DNA of 13,871 nucleotides from an uncultured Christensenella sp. (GCA_910584815.1 CAJUBT010000016.1:19572-33442); one strand, 5' to 3'. Positions 6,730-13,755 are shown, counted from the first letter of the stretch. Notes: generated from the letters alone by a model not told the origin. Numbers and translations: made by a program.

Positions 6730-7860
6730 ATGGATTTTTCAAAAATAATTGTTTTATGTTGCATAGTTTTTGTTGTTGCCCTAATAACTTACATAATTGT
6801 TAAAAAGAAAGATGAAATAAAAGCATATATTTTAAAAATAGATGAAAAAATAACAAAGCATAACGAAAAAGTTACAAACAATAAAAAAGAAATTAAACAA
6901 AAGGACGCTTCTCAAGAAGAAGATAAAAACAAGACAGAAGAAAACTCTAGTAAAAAAGTTATTAAACCACAAGCACAAGCCAAAGCCAAAGCAGCTTCTT
7001 TTAATGCAAAAGATGGTAAAGAATTGGAAAGTAGCAACAAATTGAAGCCTAGCAAAGCTGTTGAACAAATAAGACCAGTGCTTTTGCCACCAAATAGAGA
7101 AGCTGAGGAAAGGGATGTAAAATTACTTGAAATGAGTAAACGCCCAGAAATGCTAGGAACCTCACCTCAAAAAGCTTTAGATTTTAAATATGGTTCAAGC
7201 AAAATGGCTATGCAACAAAATGTTAACGAATCACCTTTTGTTAGCGAGCAACGCCAGCGAACAATTCAAAATTCTTATGCCGCTCCAAGACCCAAGAATA
7301 ATAGCAATAACTTTATTTCTTTTGATAAAGAAAGCGATAATTTTAATCCATTAAAAAGAGATGTTAAAAAACAATTTGATGACATTAAAAATTTTTTAGA
7401 GTTGCCAGAAAATCAAAGCACTATTCAAAATAAAGGCGTTAGTTATAATGGTAAATCTTTTAACACAGTAAACAAAATAGATGCATCTATTTTTAATTCA
7501 CCAGAAAGTCATTATGTAGATTATAGAAACACACCAATGCAACCTAGAACAAATAGCACAGTTATAAATAGTGTTAACAATGCAATGCAGAAAAACTTTA
7601 TAAGTTTGCCTCCAAAGTTTCAACAAACAAACAATACTAGTAATGTTATGGTTACTAATACAAAGTATTCAAGAAATCCTTCCACTCAGTATGGAATGCC
7701 TTCTTTTAATGTTTCAGAAAGAGAACAACAAGAAGCAAGTAGATATAATCAAGATTTTACGTTAACTAAAGAACAAGAAGATATAGATTTAAATAAACTT
7801 CCAAATAACCTTAAGAAAATGATTATTCAAAATATTTTAGACCGCAAGAATTACGACTAA
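6730..7860 (+). CDS. Unrecognised single-pass membrane protein with long low-complexity cytoplasmic tail
   Basis: I do not recognise this 376-residue protein. Residues 5-24 form one N-terminal membrane segment followed by KKK, so the rest should be cytoplasmic. Residues 25-75 are strongly charged (Lys/Glu) and may form a helix or short coiled coil. Residues 80-345 are rich in Asn, Gln, Ser, Lys and Pro with few hydrophobic residues, which suggests disorder, with short islands such as IRPVLLPP (114-121) and FDDIKNFLELP (216-226). The C-terminus is different: LNKLPNNLKKMIIQNILDRKNYD (354-376) looks like a compact amphipathic helix and may be a binding motif. The start is ATG 6730, 11 bases after AAAAGGGG (6711-6718). 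It lies 96 bases after floA with no terminator between them, so the two are probably co-transcribed. A flotillin-associated scaffold or client role is inference only. Confidence 0.75.
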   Translation: MDFSKIIVLCCIVFVVALITYIIVKKKDEIKAYILKIDEKITKHNEKVTNNKKEIKQKDASQEEDKNKTEENSSKKVIKPQAQAKAKAASFNAKDGKELESSNKLKPSKAVEQIRPVLLPPNREAEERDVKLLEMSKRPEMLGTSPQKALDFKYGSSKMAMQQNVNESPFVSEQRQRTIQNSYAAPRPKNNSNNFISFDKESDNFNPLKRDVKKQFDDIKNFLELPENQSTIQNKGVSYNGKSFNTVNKIDASIFNSPESHYVDYRNTPMQPRTNSTVINSVNNAMQKNFISLPPKFQQTNNTSNVMVTNTKYSRNPSTQYGMPSFNVSEREQQEASRYNQDFTLTKEQEDIDLNKLPNNLKKMIIQNILDRKNYD

Positions 7861-8074
7861 ATTTATAGAAAATTTTGTTAGTAAAATTTATTGTTAAAAA
7901 GTTATAAGTGGTTATATAAAACAACTGAAATTACAAGTTTTATTAATTTTTTATAATTGTAAGATAAATTTATAGATATATATTAAATTTAAACTAGATT
8001 TGTTTTATTTATTAGCGTTTTTATATAAAGTTAATAAATTTTTAAAAAAGTTAAAAAACAAAATAATTTTTTTT

Positions 8075-8113
8075 AGTAACTTGTAAATAATATTACAGGT
8101 TACTTGTTTTTTT
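8075..8113 (+). terminator. Strong intrinsic terminator of the floA operon
   Basis: AGTAACTTGTAA (8075-8086) pairs with TTACAGGTTACT (8093-8104) over 12 base pairs with one G-U pair. The loop is six bases and the tail is TGTTTTTTT. It lies 215 bases after the stop of the preceding gene. Confidence 0.88.
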
Positions 8114-8197
8114 GTTTATAGAAATTTGATATTAAATATCTATTAAAAAAATGAAATTAAAAATATAAATATAGTTTTTGTAAACTTTTTAGTTTAT

Positions 8198-8226
8198 TTG
8201 ACAAATTTCAAAGTATATAATATCAT
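8198..8226 (+). promoter_or_regulatory. Sigma-A-type promoter of the SUFU gene
   Basis: TTGACA (8198-8203), a 17-base spacer and TATCAT (8221-8226) form a near-consensus promoter. The expected start is near 8233 and the leader about 27 bases, containing the ribosome site. Confidence 0.75.
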
Positions 8227-8259
8227 TTATTTATAGTAATTTTAAGGGGGGCTAATTTT

Positions 8260-8958
8260 ATGTTAAATGAACCATTTTTTAGTGAGTATTTAACAGATAG
8301 GCAAGTTGAGGTTATTAACCATTTTATAGATATTATGGGTTTTGAACTTAATGAGTTTAACTACTTAAAATCGGAAGAATTTATGACAGACTTATATCCT
8401 GTTGATGTTGCTATATTTGCCCCAACTAAAGATTTTAATTACTATACATTAACAACTTCTGGTTTAAGTCAATATAACTTATATAAAAACTTTACTAGGG
8501 TTGAATTATGTATGGTTCTTCCTCCAGAATGGAAACCAACTTTAGATAGAAAAGAAAATATGTGGGCACCTGATTTATTGCTAGACATTGCATATCAAGT
8601 TGTTGAGAACAAAATGGGCGTTAGGTTAGGGCAATATTTTGTTATGAACACTCCGAATGGGCAGTTGCCTTATCCAGAAGGTACAGATGCTTTGGGCGGT
8701 ATTATTTGTTTACCAGAAATGTTTCCATTACAAATTTTAGAAAAGGAAATAGAGCATTCCTATACCAGATTTTTGCAAGTTGTTCCTTTTGATAAAAACG
8801 GGTTAAGTAAAATAGAGTCAATGGGGCCAGCAGATTATATTTTGTATGATTTGCACGATTCAGACAATCCTAAAATGGTTGCTCCTATGAAAAAATTTGA
8901 ACCAAAGGGCATAGATAAAATTATAAGAAAGAATGAAGATACCTTAAAAGCCAAGTAA
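8260..8958 (+). CDS. Suppressor-of-fused (SUFU) domain protein
   Basis: The 232 residues resemble bacterial members of the SUFU domain family. Supporting segments are the YPVDVAIFAPT strand (46-56), TLTTSGLSQYNL (63-74), the typical RVELCMVLPPEW (80-91) followed by the Trp-rich helix ENMWAPDLLLDIAYQV (99-114), and the later LGGIICLPEMFP (145-156) and IEHSYTRFLQVVPF regions. There is no signal peptide or membrane segment, so it should be cytoplasmic. Bacterial SUFU proteins are known in polymorphic-toxin loci as immunity proteins, but many stand alone with unknown role. No toxin gene lies in this window, and the gene has its own promoter and terminator, so a housekeeping or orphan-immunity role cannot be told apart. 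The start is ATG 8260, 8 bases after AAGGGGGG. Confidence 0.78.
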   Translation: MLNEPFFSEYLTDRQVEVINHFIDIMGFELNEFNYLKSEEFMTDLYPVDVAIFAPTKDFNYYTLTTSGLSQYNLYKNFTRVELCMVLPPEWKPTLDRKENMWAPDLLLDIAYQVVENKMGVRLGQYFVMNTPNGQLPYPEGTDALGGIICLPEMFPLQILEKEIEHSYTRFLQVVPFDKNGLSKIESMGPADYILYDLHDSDNPKMVAPMKKFEPKGIDKIIRKNEDTLKAK

Positions 8959-9184
8959 TTTAAAATTGTTTTTTAAAATAACTAACTCAAATTTTTATTA
9001 GGAAGATTTTATATTAGTTTTTATACTTTAAAAGTTTAAAATGGCAGATGTTATCTTTCTTTGCAACAAGAAAAATTAATTATTTATTTAAATTTAACTT
9101 TTATATTTTTTTAATAAAATTTTTAACATTTAATTTTAAAAAAGTTAATATAAAGTTAACATTTTAAATTTATTTAAAACAAAG

Positions 9185-9219
9185 AAAAAACACTTTTTAT
9201 TATAAAAAGGTGTTTTTTT
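9185..9219 (+). terminator. Intrinsic terminator after the SUFU gene
   Basis: An A-rich left arm ending AAAAAACACTTTTT pairs with AAAAAGGTGTTTTTTT, including one G-T pair and a small A/T loop, and ends in a T7 tract. It stands about 227 bases after the SUFU stop and just before the ruvC promoter. Confidence 0.85.
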
Positions 9220-9235
9220 AATGTGGTTACAAAAC

Positions 9236-9264
9236 TTGACTTTTTAATTTTTAATGGTTATTAT
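9236..9264 (+). promoter_or_regulatory. Sigma-A-type promoter of ruvC and probably ruvAB-queA
   Basis: TTGACT (9236-9241), a 17-base spacer and TATTAT (9259-9264) each match the consensus at 5 of 6 bases. The expected start is near 9271, about 43 bases before the ruvC ATG. It is the clearest promoter before the four-gene block. I see no LexA-type box that I would defend. Confidence 0.72.
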
Positions 9265-9313
9265 TTTATTATTGAATAACGAACATTAGTTTTATAAACT
9301 TAAAAGGAAAAAT

Positions 9314-9805
9314 ATGAGAGTTCTAGGCATAGACCCAGGTTTTGCACTTGTTGGTTTCGGTGTTGTTGATCAGGAAGGTTCTAATTATAAAATTGTTGAC
9401 TATGGGGTAATTTCAACAACTAAAGATGAAAGTTTTTCCACCCGCCTTGCAATAATTTATAAAGGTATGTGTGACCTTATAGATACCTATAAACCCGATG
9501 CCATAGCCCTTGAGGAACTCTTCTTTTTTAAAAACCAAAAAACAGTTATTCCTGTGGCAGAAGCAAGGGGAGTTATTGTTCTTGCTGGCATTCAACGAAT
9601 GGGAGAAATGTATGAATATACTCCTCTTCAAATAAAGCAAGCCTTAACAGGTAATGGTAGAGCAGAAAAAAAGCAAATTCAGTTTATGGTTAAAAGTATT
9701 TTAGGGCTAGATAAAGTTCCAAAGCCAGATGATGCCGCAGATGCTGTTGCAGTTGCAATAACTCATTTGCAAACCAACAATGGTTTGGTAGATAATAGAA
9801 TTTAG
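9314..9805 (+). CDS. ruvC: Holliday junction resolvase RuvC
   Basis: RuvC is the endonuclease that cuts Holliday junctions held by RuvAB during recombination and repair. The 163 residues are full length. The acidic catalytic set is present: Asp7 in GIDPG, Glu67 in ALEELFF, and Asp140 and Asp143 in DDAADAVAVAITH. The GNGRAEKKQIQ helix (113-123) also fits the family. The start is ATG 9314 with AAGGA at 9304-9308. ruvA follows 67 bases later in the same direction. RuvC is typical of Clostridia and Gram-negatives, while Bacillus uses RecU, which supports a clostridial origin. Confidence 0.97.
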   Translation: MRVLGIDPGFALVGFGVVDQEGSNYKIVDYGVISTTKDESFSTRLAIIYKGMCDLIDTYKPDAIALEELFFFKNQKTVIPVAEARGVIVLAGIQRMGEMYEYTPLQIKQALTGNGRAEKKQIQFMVKSILGLDKVPKPDDAADAVAVAITHLQTNNGLVDNRI

Positions 9806-9872
9806 TTTTGTTATTATACTTTTAATTTTAAATTAATAACTAAAAGCAATTTTAAAAAAAAGAGAGTGAATA

Positions 9873-10466
9873 ATGTACAATTACATAATTGGAAAAATAA
9901 CTGATAAAATGGAAGGAATTCTAGTGTTAGAGAACAATAACATTGGCTATGAAGTTTTTGCTTCTAATTATACTTTAAGAACGCTAGAACACGAAGAAGG
10001 TGAAGTTAAGGTTTACATTTATTATCATCAAAAAGAAGATGCTGTTGCTTTATATGGCTTTTGTGATAAAAATGAAAGAGATATATTTTTAAAATTGATT
10101 AGTGTAAGTGGCGTTGGTCCTAAGGGTGCAATGGCAATTCTATCAAATATTAAGCCAGATGATTTATGCAAAGTTATTGCTAAACAAGATTTAGGTGCTT
10201 TATCTTCCGTAAAAGGCGTGGGCAAAAAAACAGCAGAACGCTTGCTTGTTGAACTTAAAGATAAAGTTAACATTCTTCCGCTTGAAGTGTTAGGCGAAAT
10301 GGGGCAAGTTAACTTAGAAAGCACTGAAATTGAAGATGCTTGTGAAGTGCTTGTAAGTTTGGGCTTAACTAAAATGGAGGCAATTAAACTTGCAAGGCAA
10401 GTTTATAAGCAAAACGATTCTGCAGAAGACATTATTCAAAAATCTTTATTTTTAATGAAAAAATAA
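9873..10466 (+). CDS. ruvA: Holliday junction branch migration subunit RuvA
   Basis: RuvA binds the four-way junction as a tetramer and loads the RuvB motors. The 197 residues show the three usual parts. These are an OB-fold at 1-65 (MYNYIIGKITDK start, YGFCDKNERDIF at its end), the two helix-hairpin-helix motifs SGVGP (79-83) and KGVGKKTAERL (114-124), and a C-terminal three-helix domain (about 152-197, DACEVLVSLGLTKMEA) that contacts RuvB. Length is normal. The start ATG 9873 has a weak GAGAG site (9862-9866). The gap to ruvB is 212 bases, longer than usual for this pair, and contains no clear terminator. Confidence 0.97.
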   Translation: MYNYIIGKITDKMEGILVLENNNIGYEVFASNYTLRTLEHEEGEVKVYIYYHQKEDAVALYGFCDKNERDIFLKLISVSGVGPKGAMAILSNIKPDDLCKVIAKQDLGALSSVKGVGKKTAERLLVELKDKVNILPLEVLGEMGQVNLESTEIEDACEVLVSLGLTKMEAIKLARQVYKQNDSAEDIIQKSLFLMKK

Positions 10467-10678
10467 ACTTTATATTTGTTTTAAAAGTTTTAATAAATTT
10501 TATTTTTTCAAAAATTAATGAACTAAAATAATATATTTTTAAACTAAAAATTTTTGCTAAATTTAAATTAGTTTTTAAAGATATTAATAAGAAATATATT
10601 ATAATATTTTTGTTGAATAATTGTATTTAATTTAAAATAGAAAATGTTTACCAATAAAAAAATATAAAAGGCAAAATA

Positions 10679-11716
10679 ATGAACGATTATATTAAAAGTA
10701 CAAAAAATTTAAGCGAAGCAGAAATGGAAATTTCTTTAAGACCTAATAAATTAACCGATTATGTTGGGCAAAGTAAGGTTAAAGAAAGTTTAAACATTTT
10801 TATAGAGGCCGCTAAAAATAGAAAAGAGCCATTAGACCACGTTTTGTTATATGGTCCTCCAGGGCTTGGCAAAACAACGCTTTCTCATATTGTTGCAACA
10901 GAACTAGGCTCTCAACTTAAAATAACAAGTGGTCCTGCAATTGAACACGCTGCCGACCTTGCTGCAATTTTAACTAATTTGCAGAAAAATGATGTTTTGT
11001 TTATAGACGAAATTCATAGATTAAACCATTCAGTTGAAGAAATTTTATACCCTGCAATGGAAGATTTCTCTTTAGATTTTATTGTAGGTAAAGGCCCTAG
11101 TGCAAGAAATATGCGCCTTAAATTGCAACCTTTTACTTTAATTGGTGCCACAACTAAAGCTGGGAATATTTCATCTCCATTAAGAGATAGATTTGGCATT
11201 ATTCAAAGGTTGGAAATGTATAATGTGGAAGATTTATCTAAAATTATTAGCCGAAGTGCAAGCATATTAAATGTAAACATTTTGCCAGAGGCGGTTACAG
11301 AAATTGCTATGCGAAGCCGTGGTACTCCCCGTATTGCAAACCGTTTACTAAAAAGAGTGAGAGACTATGCCGATGTTAAAAGTGGTGGCATTGTTAATTT
11401 AGAAAGTAGCAAGCAAGCTTTAAAACTTATGGATATAGATGATAAAGGTTTAGACTTTACTGATAGAAAATTGTTAGAAACTTTAATTAAAACTTTTGGC
11501 GGTGGCCCTGTTGGTGTTGAAACTTTGGCAACAGCAACTGGGGAAGAAGTAACAACTGTTGAAGATGTTTATGAACCATATTTAATAAGGCTTGGTTTTA
11601 TTGCACGCACTCCAAGGGGAAGAATTGCTTTGCCACAAGCCTATAGACACTTAGAAATTAAATTAGATGAAGATAAAAGAAAAGAATTAGCTAAGTTGGA
11701 TGAAGAAAATGAATGA
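10679..11716 (+). CDS. ruvB: Holliday junction branch migration helicase RuvB
   Basis: RuvB is the AAA+ ATPase ring that drives branch migration with RuvA. The 345 residues are full length. Walker A is GPPGLGKTT (59-67), Walker B LFIDE (107-111), sensor 1 ATT (157-159), the arginine-finger region RDRFG (169-173) and sensor 2 RGTPRIANRL (214-223). The winged-helix domain covers about 260-325 (FGGGPVGVETLA, RTPRGR). The start ATG 10679 follows AAAGG by 7 bases. The gene ends in TGA, showing TGA is a stop here, and overlaps the start of queA. An A/T-rich TATAAT at 10600-10605 in the 212-base gap before it could be an internal promoter, but no -35 is visible. Confidence 0.98.
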   Translation: MNDYIKSTKNLSEAEMEISLRPNKLTDYVGQSKVKESLNIFIEAAKNRKEPLDHVLLYGPPGLGKTTLSHIVATELGSQLKITSGPAIEHAADLAAILTNLQKNDVLFIDEIHRLNHSVEEILYPAMEDFSLDFIVGKGPSARNMRLKLQPFTLIGATTKAGNISSPLRDRFGIIQRLEMYNVEDLSKIISRSASILNVNILPEAVTEIAMRSRGTPRIANRLLKRVRDYADVKSGGIVNLESSKQALKLMDIDDKGLDFTDRKLLETLIKTFGGGPVGVETLATATGEEVTTVEDVYEPYLIRLGFIARTPRGRIALPQAYRHLEIKLDEDKRKELAKLDEENE

Positions 11717-12752
11717 AATAGATTTTACAAAAAAAAGCACATATTTTTATAATTTGCCAGAAGAGTTAATTGCTCAAAAACCTATTGAACCTAGAGACCA
11801 TTCCAAGTTACTTGCTTATGATATGCAAACTAAAACAATAGAACATAAACATTTTTACGATATTTTAAACTATTTAAAAAAGGGTGATGTTTTAGTTTTA
11901 AATAACACGAGAGTTATTCCTTGCAGGCTGCTTGGCACAAAGCAAGAAACGGGTGCAAATGTTGAAATTTTTTTAATTAAAAGAATAAATAACACCGACT
12001 GGGAATGCCTTGCAAAACCAGCAAAAAGGTTAAAACAAGGCACAATAGTTAAGTTTAGTGAAAAACTTAGTTGTGAAATTTTAGATGATAACGACATTGG
12101 TGGTAAAAATGTAAGGTTTATATTTTCTGGAGCATTTGAGGAAATTTTAGATAGAGTAGGGGTTATGCCTTTGCCACCTTATATAAAAAAGAAATTAGAA
12201 AATAAGGAACGCTATCAAACTGTTTATTCAAAATTTAATGGTTCTACAGCGGCGCCAACTGCTGGGTTGCATTTTACACAAGAACTTTTACAAAAAATAA
12301 AAGATAAAGGTGTTGAAATTTGCTTTGTGTTGTTACACGTAGGGCTTGGAACATTTAGGCCAGTAAAAACCGAAAGTATTCTAGACCACGATATGCACAA
12401 AGAATATTATGAAGTTAGTAAAGAAGTGGCAGATAAAATTAACAAAGCAAAAAGTGAAAATCGTAGAGTTATTGCTGTGGGCACAACAAGTGTTAGAACT
12501 CTTGAAAGTGCAGTGGAAAATGGAGTAGTTATTGCTGGTAAAAATTCAACTAAACTTTTTTGTTATCCACCTTATAATTTTAAAGTGGTAGATTGTCTTA
12601 TAACTAATTTCCATTTGCCAGAAAGCACTCTTATTATGTTAGTGTCTGCATTCGCTGGTTATGAGGAAACAATGCAAGTTTATAAAACAGCAGTAGAAAA
12701 TAACTATCGCTTTTTTAGTTTTGGCGATGCTTGTTTATTTTATAAAAATTAG
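11700..12752 (+). CDS. queA: S-adenosylmethionine:tRNA ribosyltransferase-isomerase QueA
   Basis: QueA transfers the ribosyl part of SAM to preQ1 at position 34 of tRNA, making epoxyqueuosine. The 350 residues carry family motifs along the whole length: LPEELIAQKPIEPRDHSKLL (19-38), LVLNNTRVIP (65-74), STAAPTAGLHF (182-192), HVGLGTF (213-219), GTTSVRTLES (261-270), TNFHLPEST (302-310) and YRFFSFGD (336-343). Its start overlaps the end of ruvB by 17 bases (ATG 11700) or 8 bases (ATG 11709). Neither has a clear ribosome site, so translation is probably coupled to ruvB. The ruvCAB-queA order is common in Clostridia, where tgt often follows. Here an intrinsic terminator follows and tgt is not in the window. 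Confidence 0.97.
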   Translation: MKKMNEIDFTKKSTYFYNLPEELIAQKPIEPRDHSKLLAYDMQTKTIEHKHFYDILNYLKKGDVLVLNNTRVIPCRLLGTKQETGANVEIFLIKRINNTDWECLAKPAKRLKQGTIVKFSEKLSCEILDDNDIGGKNVRFIFSGAFEEILDRVGVMPLPPYIKKKLENKERYQTVYSKFNGSTAAPTAGLHFTQELLQKIKDKGVEICFVLLHVGLGTFRPVKTESILDHDMHKEYYEVSKEVADKINKAKSENRRVIAVGTTSVRTLESAVENGVVIAGKNSTKLFCYPPYNFKVVDCLITNFHLPESTLIMLVSAFAGYEETMQVYKTAVENNYRFFSFGDACLFYKN

Positions 12753-12782
12753 TTAATTAATTTTATTATTAATAAAGATTAC

Positions 12783-12814
12783 AAAAAAGGCATAAGTTTT
12801 ATATGCTTTTTTTT
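12783..12814. terminator. Bidirectional intrinsic terminator between convergent queA and the SLOG gene
   Basis: AAAAAAG-GCATA pairs with TATGC-TTTTTTTT around a seven-base A/T loop, with one G-T pair (GCATA 12790-12794, TATGC 12802-12806). T tracts appear on both strands, so it can end queA on the plus strand and the convergent gene on the minus strand. Confidence 0.85.
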
Positions 12815-12846
12815 GTTAAATTTTTTCCCCTAAATTTATATATTTT

Positions 12847-13266
12847 TTATTTAATTTTTTTTGCATACTCTAACATTTTATATGCACCGCCCCAAGAATG
12901 ATTGATATAAAATATAATGTAGTCAGCTTGTTTTACCATCCATTTATTCCTTTCTAATATAGCATATCTTTTAGGAACTTTTTCAAGTTCTGGGTAAATA
13001 ATTTCGTTATATAATTTTAATTCTTGTTTTATATATTCATTCTCTAATTTTTCTAAATATGGAGTTATATATACTAACTTCATTTTATTATTTTTAAGAG
13101 ATAAACAGCATTTTTTTGAAATAAAATCAAAAGAACCATAATCTCCTAAGTAAAAAATTGTTTCAACATTATAGAATTTTTCTTTGATAACTTTTAATAG
13201 TTTTATTTCAATTTCTTTTTTTTCTATTTCCAACATATTAGAATGTCCAAAAAATGTGACTATCAT
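12847..13266 (-). CDS. SLOG/DprA-like small protein, C-terminus probably lost by frameshift
   Basis: This resembles a small Firmicutes family with a SLOG-like Rossmann fold, a superfamily related to DprA and YpsA that binds nucleotide-type ligands. Signs are the start MIVTFFGHS (1-9), LGDYGSFDFIS (40-50), a proline-marked YITPYLE (66-72), and the closing block YPELEKVPKRYAILERNKWM (91-110), ADYIIFYINHSWGGAYK (114-130). The start chosen is ATG 13266 (139 residues), because GAGAG lies 8 bases before it. ATG 13281, five codons earlier, has no ribosome site. The frame ends YAKKIK just after a run of eight A. With one A fewer it would run on to 12816 as YAKKLNKKYINLGEKI, close to the usual end of this family, so a frameshift or sequencing error is likely. 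It is divergent from an XRE repressor gene. Function unknown. Confidence 0.72.
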   Translation of the reverse strand: MIVTFFGHSNMLEIEKKEIEIKLLKVIKEKFYNVETIFYLGDYGSFDFISKKCCLSLKNNKMKLVYITPYLEKLENEYIKQELKLYNEIIYPELEKVPKRYAILERNKWMVKQADYIIFYINHSWGGAYKMLEYAKKIK

Positions 13267-13318
13267 TATTTTTACTCTCATTAAATTTATAATATTATAA
13301 TTAATTTAAACTTTTACA

Positions 13319-13347
13319 ATTATAAACTATATTTGAATAAATATCAA
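13319..13347 (-). promoter_or_regulatory. Sigma-A-type promoter of the SLOG gene (minus strand)
   Basis: Read on the minus strand, TTGATA (13347-13342), a 17-base spacer and a perfect TATAAT (13324-13319) form a near-consensus promoter. The expected start is near 13312, about 45 bases before the chosen ATG. It faces away from the XRE gene. Confidence 0.75.
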
Positions 13348-13363
13348 CCTATAGAGTGATAAT
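13333..13363 (+). promoter_or_regulatory. Possible upstream promoter of the XRE gene
   Basis: TTGAAT (13333-13338) and GATAAT (13358-13363) are separated by 19 bases. It overlaps the divergent minus-strand promoter, so the two would compete. A transcript from here would carry the 13372-13396 hairpin in its leader. The fit is weak. Confidence 0.3.
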
Positions 13364-13371
13364 AATGCTAA

Positions 13372-13396
13372 CGCAGGAAGATATTTTTACCCTGCG
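13372..13396 (+). repeat. GC-rich inverted repeat before the XRE gene
   Basis: CGCAGG (13372-13377) and CCTGCG (13391-13396) are perfect inverted arms around 13 A/T-rich bases. This is unusually G/C-rich for this window. It may be a repressor operator or a leader hairpin. It overlaps the second inverted repeat at 13386-13425. Confidence 0.6.
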
Positions 13397-13425
13397 CTTG
13401 TATTAACATATAATTATAGGGTAAA
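13386..13425 (+). promoter_or_regulatory. XRE promoter covered by an inverted repeat (candidate auto-operator)
   Basis: TTTACC (13386-13391), a 17-base spacer and a perfect TATAAT (13409-13414) form a promoter whose start would be near 13421, only about 8 bases before the ATG. The inverted arms TTTACCCT (13386-13393) and AGGGTAAA (13418-13425) lie exactly on the -35 and on the start point and ribosome site. A dimeric repressor on these arms would block the promoter, the common design for self-regulating XRE genes. Binding by this protein is inference. Confidence 0.5.
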
Positions 13426-13428
13426 TGT

Positions 13429-13755
13429 ATGATAGATATTTTAGATAGTAAAGAATTATATAATAAAGTAGAAGATTTAATGAATAAAAGAGGTTGGACT
13501 ATTTATGAACTTGCAAAGCGGGCAGGAATTTCTCCCAATACTTTATATCATTGGCGAGATAGAAATTCATCTCCCACCTTATCATTATTAGAAGCAATAT
13601 GTTCTGGCTTTGAAATATCAGTTATTGATTTTTTATTAAATGAAGATGACCTTACCTTATTAACTACAGAACAACAAGAATTGGTAACTTTATATAGTAC
13701 GCTTTCAACTAGTCAGAAAAAATCTATTTTAAACTTAATGAGAAATATGAAATAA
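13429..13755 (+). CDS. XRE-family helix-turn-helix transcriptional regulator
   Basis: The 108-residue protein has a Cro/C1-type HTH at about 10-70: NKVEDLMNKRGWTIYELAKRAGISPNTLYHWRDRNSSPTLSLLEAICSGFEIS, with the recognition helix around SPNTLYHWRDR (35-45). A short helical tail follows (about 79-108, TTEQQELVTLYSTLSTSQKKSILNLM), typical of small repressors where it serves for dimerisation. The start ATG 13429 lies 7 bases after AGGG, and transcripts from the nearest promoter would be almost leaderless. It is divergent from the SLOG gene, sharing a 147-to-162-base control region, so it may regulate that gene and itself. It could be a remnant of a mobile element or a stand-alone regulator. Nothing in the window decides this. 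Confidence 0.9.
   Translation: MIDILDSKELYNKVEDLMNKRGWTIYELAKRAGISPNTLYHWRDRNSSPTLSLLEAICSGFEISVIDFLLNEDDLTLLTTEQQELVTLYSTLSTSQKKSILNLMRNMK

Larger units (their letters stand above)
7861..8259 (+). other. Intergenic region between the floA operon and the SUFU gene
   Basis: No gene is visible in this 399-base gap. The first 214 bases are A/T filler that would be the 3' untranslated part of the floA operon up to the hairpin at 8075. The rest holds the promoter and ribosome site (AAGGGGGG, 8244-8251) of the next gene. Confidence 0.7.
8959..9313 (+). other. Intergenic region between the SUFU gene and ruvC
   Basis: This 355-base gap holds the terminator at 9185-9219 and the ruvC promoter at 9236-9264. 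The first 226 bases are mostly A/T filler. A slightly richer patch at about 9041-9080 contains only a 12-codon frame without a ribosome site, so I call no gene there. Confidence 0.7.

Noticed and set aside
9041..9079. Small gene in the gap before ruvC
   Set aside because: It is only 12 codons with no ribosome site and no terminator of its own.
10028..10324. A 98-codon minus-strand open frame inside ruvA
   Set aside because: It is the complement of the conserved RuvA helix-hairpin-helix region, so it is a shadow frame.
10467..10678. A separate ruvB promoter
   Set aside because: TATAAT at 10600-10605 has no -35 and such strings are expected by chance in this A/T-rich DNA.
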